Assembly (NCBI RefSeq): GCF_963678635.1
Contig: NC_087065.1
Span: 69,628,956 to 69,692,955 of the forward strand
Source of the DNA: Symsagittifera roscoffensis
Taxonomy: Eukaryota; Xenacoelomorpha; Acoela; Convolutidae
Length of the DNA stretch: 64,000 nt
Direction of reading: 5' to 3'
Position numbers and translations under genes: made by a program. Below, one piece after another: positions 56,660 through 64,000 of the stretch (positions are counted from its first letter, which is position 1; each line of letters starts with the position of its first letter). The notes below the pieces were generated by a model, which worked only from the letters and a program-made list of their open reading frames with translations, was not told the origin of the DNA and searched no databases.

Positions 56660-56930
56660 ATGAACATTTTCTCTATCTTAGCAACTACTAGCCAGCTGCT
56701 GCAGCTTTACTACTTTATTTTGTCAGTATCCGTTCCTGGCTATGGCTCAAAACATGTTGAAAAACAGTCTTCAAAAACTTTGAACGCAATCATCAATGGC
56801 ATCAAGGCGCTGCCTCAACCGTTTTTTGTTACTGTTCATACTGTTGGACGTGCCAAATTTTTTTGCGGGGGGACTTTAATTGCGGACCAATGGGTTCTGA
56901 CATCAGGCAGCTGCTTAAACAGCACAACTG
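56660..56930 (+). CDS. S1-family pseudopeptidase gene 2, exon 1 (first copy)
   Basis: The ATG starts a hydrophobic signal peptide (MNIFSILATTSQLL ... FILSVSVPG) and a short pro-segment. IINGIKALPQPFFVTV then corresponds to the mature N-terminus (IVGG in active trypsins), and FFCGGTLIADQWVLTSGSCL to the strand pair ending in the His57 motif. His57 (TAAHC) is Ser here. The residue before IING is Ala, not Arg or Lys, so standard zymogen cleavage is not expected. Both Cys of the 42-58 pair are present. The exon ends after LNSTT at a GTATGA donor, leaving one base. A secreted, non-catalytic trypsin-fold protein is the best reading. Confidence 0.8.
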
Positions 56931-57563
56931 GTATGACTCGTAATTGATTAGTCGTATTATATAAGCCTCTAATGACGACCTTTCGCAGTTGATCAGGGTG
57001 CTAAACAGTCATCCCTTAAGATTGATGAAGTAGAACTGATGTCACATTGAGTTTCCGCTTAGCTGGAGCCAATGGTGGATTTTTCAGTATTTCAAAAAAA
57101 TATTTTGACTTTTGAGCTCTGTTTAAACTCACATATATTCTGTGTCCTTAAACTACAAAAATCATTACTAAGTGGTATGCAGTTTTTAAAAAAATTGGCC
57201 TCTTTATACCATGAATTTTTTTTGAAACGTGAATTTTTAAGCTGATATTTTTTCAAAACGTTTTTAGACCGAACTATTTCTTTTATTCAGAAAAGTTGAT
57301 CATGATGCTGGAATCTGATTATTTGAATTATAAAAGACCAGCGAAAATACATCCCATCGTTTTCAATAAAAACAGAAGCTGAATCATTGTTTTGATAATA
57401 TGGGCCGTATAACAGAAACGACCCGAATCTGCTTAAAAGCAGGCTGTTCAACGGGGTAGGGGAGAGGGAGGGGGGTTTCTCCGTGGAAAGGGATCTTCGA
57501 TAATAATTTGTCAAACAGACTTAACGGCAATCCCCAGCTATTGACATCACAATTGCAACATAG

Positions 57564-57747
57564 TTTTCCAGATCCCGCAAGCTTGCATAATTGGCGTACA
57601 CCAAATAATGTACTCTTTCGCTACAATGGAAATTTCTAAGTTTATGAAGTTTTTAGTTGAAAACGTGTATGTGGAAGTCAGCGACTACAGTGCTGATTGG
57701 AGACCCATAAAGCACATCAGGGTCAGCAGAATCTTTATTCATCCTCG
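57564..57747 (+). CDS. S1-family pseudopeptidase gene 2, exon 2 (first copy)
   Basis: Starts after GCAACATAG with two bases that complete the codon left by exon 1. It is open for 60 codons and ends two bases into a codon at CCTCG/GTTAGC. It reads VENVYVEVSDYSADWRPIKH, then IRVSRIFIHPR, the strand and HP motif that precede the Asp102 region in S1 peptidases. Choosing the neighbouring TTTTCCAG as acceptor would give a frame that stops early, so the first acceptor is preferred. Confidence 0.7.
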
Positions 57748-58118
57748 GTTAGCATATCAATTTTCTACAAAAAAAACCAAACAAAAATTAACATTAATAT
57801 TTAGCCAGTCAATCATTTAATGCGCTTTGTATGTGCAGAAAAAAAAATTAGACCTAATGAAATAGCGATATCTCTTTTTTTGCAAAGTTTTGTTGAAAAA
57901 TTCTCTAGACCAGCTTCTTCATTCTCAACACAAACCAGTAAAATTGCTGTTTAAAATTTAAAAAATTGTCGTTATTGATTGAGAGTTGTAACATGGGGTC
58001 TTTTGATGACAAACTCAAGGTCTTTTAACGTCTTTGTCTACAAGTTGTCTAAACGTTTTTGTCTGCAAGTCTTAATTGATTAAATTTTTGTGGTAAAATT
58101 ATCGTATTTTAAAGAAAA

Positions 58119-58390
58119 ATGAACATTTTCTCTATCTTAGCAACTACTAGCCAGCTGCTGCAGCTTTACTACTTTATTTTGTCAGTATCCGTTCCTGGCT
58201 ATGGCTCAAAACATGTTGAAAAACAGTCTTCAAAAACTTTGAACGCAATCATCAATGGCATCAAGGCGCTGCCTCAACCGTTTTTTGTTACTGTTCATAC
58301 TGTTGGACGTGCCAAATTTTTTTTGCGGGGGGACTTTAATTGCGGACCAATGGGTTCTGACATCAGGCAGCTGCTTAAACAGCACAACTG
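58119..58390 (+). pseudogene. S1-family exon 1, second copy (frameshifted)
   Basis: Identical to the exon at 56660 except for an extra T in the homopolymer before GCGGGG, which shifts the frame just before the CGG motif and replaces the His57-equivalent segment. It could be a mutation or a homopolymer sequencing error. Confidence 0.8.
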
Positions 58391-59023
58391 GTATGACTCG
58401 TAATTGATTAGTCGTATTATATAAGCCTCTAATGACGACCTTTCGCAGTTGATCAGGGTGCTAAACAGTCATCCCTTAAGATTGATGAAGTAGAACTGAT
58501 GTCACATTGAGTTTCCGCTTAGCTGGAGCCAATGGTGGATTTTTCAGTATTTCAAAAAAATATTTTGACTTTTGAGCTCTGTTTAAACTCACATATATTC
58601 TGTGTCCTTAAACTACAAAAATCATTACTAAGTGGTATGCAGTTTTTGAAAAAATTGGCCTCTTTATACCATGAATTTTTTTTGAAACGTGAATTTTTAA
58701 GCTGATATTTTTTCAAAACGTTTTTAGACCGAACTATTTCTTTTATTCAGAAAAGTTGATCATGATGCTGGAATCTGATTATTTGAATTATAAAAGACCA
58801 GCGAAAATACATCCCATCGTTTTCAATAAAAACAGAAGCTGAATCATTGTTTTGATAATATGGGCCGTATAACAGAAACGACCCGAATCTGCTTAAAAGC
58901 AGGCTGTTCAACGGGGTAGGGGAGAGGGAGGGGGGTTTCTCCGTGGAAAGGGATCTTCGATAATAATTTGTCAAACAGACTTAACGGCAATCCCCAGCTA
59001 TTGACATCACAATTGAAACATAG

Positions 59024-59207
59024 TTTTCCAGATCCCGCAAGCTTGCATAATTGGCGTACACCAAATAATGTACTCTTTCGCTACAATGGAAATTTCTAAG
59101 TTTATGAAGTTTTTAGTTGAAAACGTGTATGTGGAAGTCAGCGACTACAGTGCTGATTGGAGACCCATAAAGCACATCAGGGTCAGCAGAATCTTTATTC
59201 ATCCTCG
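59024..59207 (+). CDS. S1-family pseudopeptidase gene 2, exon 2 (second copy)
   Basis: Same coding content as the exon at 57564, including the splice sites. It differs in the acceptor region by one base (GAAACATAG instead of GCAACATAG). It is the copy nearest to exon 3 and could be spliced to it through a 444-base intron. Confidence 0.65.
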
Positions 59208-59651
59208 GTTAGCATATCAATTTTCTACAAAAAAAACCAAACAAAAATTAACATTAATATTTAGCCAGTCAATCATTTAATGCGCTTTGTATGTGCAGAA
59301 AAAAAAATTAGACCTAATGAAATAGCGATATCTCTTTTTTTGCAAAGTTTTGTTGAAAAATTCTCTAGACCAGCTTCTTCATTCTCAACACAAACCAGTA
59401 AAATTGCTGTTTAAAATTTAAAAAATTTCAAAGACCTTTGCTATTCAGGTCGCTTTTTTATTTTATTTAGAGCTATAAATTATACAAGAATTTGAGTTTT
59501 TAAACTTTCAAAAAGTGTTCATAAATGGGATTTCTGGCTCAAAGCTTCTAAAACGTTGCTTAGAGATACGTTTCATCACATAAACTGGCATTTTTTTCTA
59601 AATTGTTTCAATATCAACCAACTGGATCCAGTGGTGGGTTTTTGTTTTCAG

Positions 59652-60133
59652 TTACTCCATTGAAGAAAAACCGAGAAATAATTTGGCTCTCCTAAATCTG
59701 GAGAAAAAATCTGAAACGTCTCGGATTCCGCTGTGCTCCCAACGTTATGATTGGGAACACTTCAAGTAGCAGTCGGGCTTGGTTCAATTTCAACAAAAAT
59801 GGCTCAGCCCGTTACGTACTTGCAGCAAGCATTTTTCTTTGAAACATCATTGGAATACTTGTTCCCAAATTACCTAAAGATATGCGAAAAAAAACTATAT
59901 GCACCGAAGGTTTGACAGTTGGTTCAAATGTTTGCGTCTTTGATGATGGAGGCCCTCTGTACGAAGTAACTTGTACAGAAGAATGGCCAATATGTCTATA
60001 CGGAGTAGCGAGTTATTTAATTCAAGACCCGAAACGGCCAGGTGAATTTTGTACAGGAGGAAGTGTTTTTACAAGCGTGCCCGATTTCTTGCATTGGATA
60101 AGCGGTGTTACACGTAGATATGGGACCTATTAA
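59652..60133 (+). pseudogene. S1-family pseudopeptidase gene 2, exon 3 (frameshifted)
   Basis: After a strong TTTTTGTTTTCAG acceptor one base completes the codon from exon 2, then YSIEEKPRNNLALLNLEKKS follows, with Asn at the Asp102 position. The frame breaks near 59745-59770 (TAG in phase) by what looks like a one-base loss relative to the exon at 40859. The remainder continues in another frame with SNVCVFDDGGPLYEV (Ser195 replaced by Asp, Gly193 by Phe) and CTGGSVFTSVPDFLHWI, ending with TAA at 60131-60133. All triad replacements match those of the intact paralogue. Confidence 0.8.
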
Positions 60134-60194
60134 ATGTCTTTCTCATTAAAATTGCGCATAAAATTTGCTTCAATTTTGAACATCTATTTTATAA

Positions 60195-61020
60195 GCTGCC
60201 TTGAAACAAAACGGTTACACCTAGATGACACCCTTCAACTGCATTTGTGGTTCGGGCTAAACCACACACAGCATTTTGATATGGGTTCCATAAGGAAAAC
60301 GGAAAGAGTGGTTTTCTGCCATTCAGATCCCATTTAATGTAAATTTTTGGGAGTTAAGCCGCTAGCTTCTCTAGTTCTCGAAGACAATTTTCTGAATTGT
60401 TTCGTTTGGTTGCCACATTACATATTTTCTTAATCACTAAATCGATCCCAAACTCTACTTTCGATTGCGGCACAAAGCTAAGAACAAGAATCTTAATCAG
60501 CGCTAAGACTAGTTCGCTGTTTGGTTCGTAGGTTTTTTCCAGGCCAAATTCGGATATTTTCCGCATATAGTTCTGACAGAGGTGAAAACCTCATCCCTCA
60601 GTATCAGTTTAGTAATAAGTTGTAAAAGCACTCAACGCCGCAATTTCAGAGTCAAACGAACTTCTTTTCAGGGTTACGTCACCGACTAGCGATTTATTAG
60701 CTGTTAGGAATCTGTTATAGGTTCATAAGCGTTTATTGCTGAGCAGAGCGTAGACGCAAGGTGGATAAAACCAGACAATCTTGATGTGGACTGTGTAGAG
60801 CTGGTAAAAAAAGTGTAGAGCTAGCTACTATACAGATATCTTTTTCACCAAAAGAATTCAAAACGATATCTTAATTTTGATAAGAATTGAAGTGATTGTT
60901 TCTTAGCCACCTGCTATTTATCCTTTTGAACGTTACTCACAAAATTAAACTTGTCATAGAAATTGCTCTTCATTCGCAACCTCGTACACGAGCAGCAAAA
61001 CAATTATCTCTGTGGCTTAG
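60195..61020 (-). pseudogene. Unrecognised minus-strand gene, copy D (3'-truncated)
   Basis: Contains exon 3 (60354-60572), which is fully open and nearly identical to that of copy C, an exon 2 with a TGA, and the first exon near 60980. It breaks off at about 60190, where sequence continues directly into the 3' flank of the S1-like gene. The downstream exons (HPPADR onwards) are absent. Confidence 0.45.
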
Positions 61021-61299
61021 ATGAGCCTGCTTTTTCTTGTTAGAAGAGGCTACGTTTTGGTGGAAAAACAGCCAAATATGTCAGTCAGTGATCAGTCATA
61101 GCCAATTGTCGACCAATTTTTTCATAGAAAAAAAAAATTGTGCGCCAATTTTTAGCTTTCCGAAAACCCCCTTCATCCCCCTAATTTCTTTTATCATTTG
61201 AAGAATTATTCAAAAAAAGTTTGCTGTGCATTCGCAAAAATTGCAAGTCCAGTAGTTACACAGCTAAATTGATAATCTGGCTATTAGAAGAGCCTATTA

Positions 61300-62271
61300 T
61301 ATGTTTCAATCTCTGAATATATCTGGATCAGATTTGTCAATAATAATTTTAAGCTAAAATTATGCTTTTTGAGTTTTGTTGTAATAAACTTAGGGCAGCA
61401 ATGATTTGCTTAGGTTACCGAAGAAGCGTTGAAAAAAATCTTTTTGAAAGTCAATTTGGGTACAATGAAAGAGCCGATAAGACAAGATTGTTTAGAGCCA
61501 AAATTTAGCATGAGGTAGAACATTTACATTTTACTTCAATGTATTTGAAAGCAACAAAGCAGTGAAGCATTGAAAACAAAACTTGTCCCAAAGAATATTT
61601 TGCTGGATCGACATTATATTTTCTATTTCAAAGGTTCGTGATTTTTTGGTATGTTTTTTTTCTGACTTCCAAAGAAAACGGATTATTTTTGATGGGTGTT
61701 TTTTTTCTATTCAGACAGTGTTAGCGATCCAACTGATATTTTTATTAACAAAAAATTTCATAACCCATTGAAGATATTGACTTCCTGAGCTCAATTGTAA
61801 AAAGGTATTTTTCACCTCCGATTATTTTTTGTAAAGTTCTGGCAGCTCGAAAATACCAACTTTCCCATATTCTGGACTGAATTAAGTGATGTTGGAATAA
61901 TTGATTTATAATACTGAGAGCGCAATGCGAATTATTTAAGCGTGGCAGATTGTGCGGGACAACAAAATCGTTCCATTTTGAATTGAGGTTAGCTAGTCCT
62001 TCATGGTTACTTCGTACGACTCAAATTTGATCTTTGATACGGTCAAAGTTCATAGATTTTCAATTTTTTTGTTTCCCAAAAACTATTCGATATGAGTTGA
62101 AGCTCAGTCTGGAACACTCAGCGCTCAGACCTAATTTATGAGCAGTATTGTTGGTATTTAAGAGTCAATATTTTTAATTTTGTCCTTTTCATATCGAACT
62201 CTTGTCGCAGAAAACTATTAGCCATCAAAAAAGGCAAAACAAATTGTCGTGGCTGCTACGACTGTCTTCTT
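61300..62271. other. Intergenic, partly duplicated
   Basis: 61305-61540 matches 51948-52080 (TTTCAATCTCTGAATATATC), another piece of the shuffled duplications. The rest has no recognisable gene or repeat. A 62-codon plus frame at 61583-61771 is unsupported. Confidence 0.4.
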
Positions 62272-63832
62272 AAATGCCTGTGGTACACGTTGCCAATATT
62301 TGAAACAGCGTATTGCTTGTTTGAAAAGTAAAAGTCAGCTTTGAATGAATCATAGCATGCTGGAAACTATTTCATATCATAATAGTTGCATTAACGCCAT
62401 CTTTGAAAACTTTGTGGGATTTTCCATAATTTAGGTGTTGCCGTCATTTTAAAAAACTCTGCAACTTGTAGATTTTAATCGAGCAAAAAATAAACCTGTT
62501 ATTTCTACTATGCGACAATGATATTCCTATAAATTCAAAAAGTGAAAAAACGTGTCTTTTCGTGGACGACAGAACACTTTTGGTCAAAACACTTTTTGAG
62601 CGCAGTACAAGAATTCAAAACAAGAATGGTGCAAAACCAATAAAATATCAATAAAATCCAAAAAATCAGGTAGCTAACTTTGATCGGAAAAAATAAGCAA
62701 AAGATCTCTCGGAGGAGAAAAAATGAACTATGTAGATAATTTTAGACAATTGGGCGTCGTGATTGATTTTTTATCTGCATATTGATACTGTTTGCAAAAA
62801 ATTAGCCCATTGTAATTGCTTGTTGTAGCAAGCAAGGAATGTTTTTCTCGAAATCTTCCTCTGAGATTTTTTAAAGTTTATGTTATCGTTCATTTTATTT
62901 GTCAAAAACGTTCCTGAAAAAACTTTTTTATAGCAAAAACGGATTTGAAGAAAGATAATTTTTATAAGAAATTTCGAAACCGTGATGCCAATTTTTCATG
63001 AACACAACACTGAAACCGTCTTCGAAGTCTTCCTTAATTAATAAAAATTTGATGAACAGTTGCTTATAAAATCTCCACTCATTTTCCTAAGCGAAGAACA
63101 ATTTTCACAAAAGAGATGCATGAAAGTTCGCAAATCAAATTTTCTTCATTTTCAACAAATGAAAACAAATTGACATCACAAGTCGTTTAGCCAGAGGATC
63201 AAAAAAGCTTACAACTTCTATCCTCAAACACACAGCTAGATAACAATTTAAATTAAATAAAGATAAACGAATTTAATGAAACAGATATATAGTAAAAAAA
63301 AACTGTTTTCTGACAGATTTCCAATTTACGTGAAATCAATCTTTTTTCATAAATGTTAGTATTTTGATCCTCGTGTTTTTTTAATTGTCCAGGGTCTCGC
63401 CTCGATGAACCTTGGGGTTCGTGAGCGATCCTTGTGATTTAAATACTGTGTTTGTGTATTTTTTCATTAAATAATTTAAAAAAAAACAGTTATTTACATT
63501 TTTGTGTTTTTTGTTATTAATTGTTCAGCCTTACCTTTAGGGTATTTTAAATTTGTTTCTTAGCAGAAAAAAAGAATATTTCGAGAAAAAACATAGTAAA
63601 TTTTTTGCCCTGGACAAAACACTCTATGAGAAATGGACATTATCAGCTACGCATTCTAACCCAAACTATCGATCTAAATTGTCGTTATTGATTGAGAGTT
63701 GTAACATGGGGTCTTTTGATGACAAACTCGAGGTCTTTTAATGTTTTTGTCTACAGTTTGTCTAAACGCTTTTGTCTACAAAGTTTTAATTGATTAAATT
63801 TTCGTGGTAAAACTTTCGTATTTTAAAGAAAA
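62272..63832 (+). repeat. Upstream block of the third S1-like gene, duplicate of 55114-56659
   Basis: Close match to the 5' flank of gene 2, with an added ~10 bases near 63415 (CTTGGGGTTCGTGAGCGATCC). It leads in register to the start codon at 63833 and carries the ACGTTTTTGTCT-type direct repeats near 63739. Confidence 0.85.
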
Positions 63833-64000
63833 ATGAAAACTTTCTCTATCTTAGCAACTACTATTCAACTGCTGCAGCTTTACTGCTTTATTTTGTCAGT
63901 ATCCGTTCCTGGCTGTAACTCAAAACTTGATGAAAAACAGTCTTCAAAAACTTTGAACGCAATTATCAATGGCAACAAGGCGCTGCCTCATCCGTTTTTT
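63833..64000 (+). CDS. S1-family pseudopeptidase gene 3, exon 1 (partial at window end)
   Basis: ATG followed by the same type of signal peptide (MKTFSILATTIQLLQLYCF) and IINGNKALPHPFF, the mature N-terminus. The window ends before the His57 region, so the catalytic state cannot be judged. Residue differences from gene 2 (for example an added Cys in PGCNS and HPFF instead of QPFF) show it is a diverged paralogue. The frame is open to the window end. Confidence 0.8.
   Translation, partial: MKTFSILATTIQLLQLYCFILSVSVPGCNSKLDEKQSSKTLNAIINGNKALPHPFF

Larger units (their letters stand above)
56504..57962 (+). repeat. Tandem duplication of S1 exons 1-2, unit 1
   Basis: A 1459-bp unit containing leader repeats, exon 1, intron 1 and exon 2 of the S1-like gene. 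It is repeated head to tail at 57963-59426 with very few differences. The join shows AAATTGTCG microhomology. Confidence 0.92.
57963..59426 (+). repeat. Tandem duplication of S1 exons 1-2, unit 2
   Basis: Second unit, almost identical to the first. A one-base T insertion in a T run shifts the frame of exon 1 here. Confidence 0.92.

Noticed and set aside
57287-57514. 75-codon minus frame, repeated at 58747-58974
   Set aside because: It lies in intron 1 of the S1-like gene, is repeated only through the tandem duplication, and is low in complexity.

Overview
This is animal nuclear DNA, most probably from an invertebrate; I cannot name the lineage. The grounds are AT-rich sequence, split genes with GT..AG introns and T-rich acceptors, LTR and non-LTR retrotransposons, hAT-type miniature elements, tRNA-like SINE heads, and a 200-N scaffold gap at 40289-40488. 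There are no operons, bacterial signals or CRISPR arrays. Most open frames are fragments, because the genes have introns and much of the window is repeat.

Layout. 1-3.6 kb is a 1.64-kb tandem duplication with GC-rich patches and hairpins. 4.37-14.4 kb is a minus-strand gene of at least four exons. Its roughly 8-kb intron holds a complete Ty3/gypsy element (6327-12578, two 252-bp LTRs, 4-bp target-site duplication) and a 42-bp minisatellite. 18.6-28.6 kb is a transposon graveyard: a broken CR1/L2-like LINE (21.3-25.2 kb), at least eight copies of a ~200-bp hAT-like MITE with 8-bp target-site duplications, and a second hAT family (CAGGGGCGGATC ends), partly nested. 30.6-32.2 kb is a 0.78-kb tandem duplication. 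33.6-35.9 kb holds the last exons of a plus-strand gene for a low-complexity Q/N/K-rich protein with a hydrophobic C-terminus. 37.7-38.8 kb is a large foldback.

40.8-64 kb is a segmentally duplicated block that interleaves two families. On the plus strand are S1 (trypsin-fold) peptidase homologues: a last exon at 40.86 kb, a gene with duplicated first exons at 56.66-60.13 kb, and the start of a third at 63.83 kb. On the minus strand are four degraded copies of an unrecognised multi-exon gene. The S1 family looks non-catalytic. Across its exons the His, Asp and Ser positions of the triad read Ser, Asn and Asp, and the activation site lacks a basic residue.

The best leads are the triad-less S1 family, the minus-strand gene hosting the gypsy element, the unnamed duplicated gene family at 46-61 kb, and the nested MITE cluster. 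Exon calls rest on open frames, splice-site sequence and phase agreement read by eye. No database search was possible.
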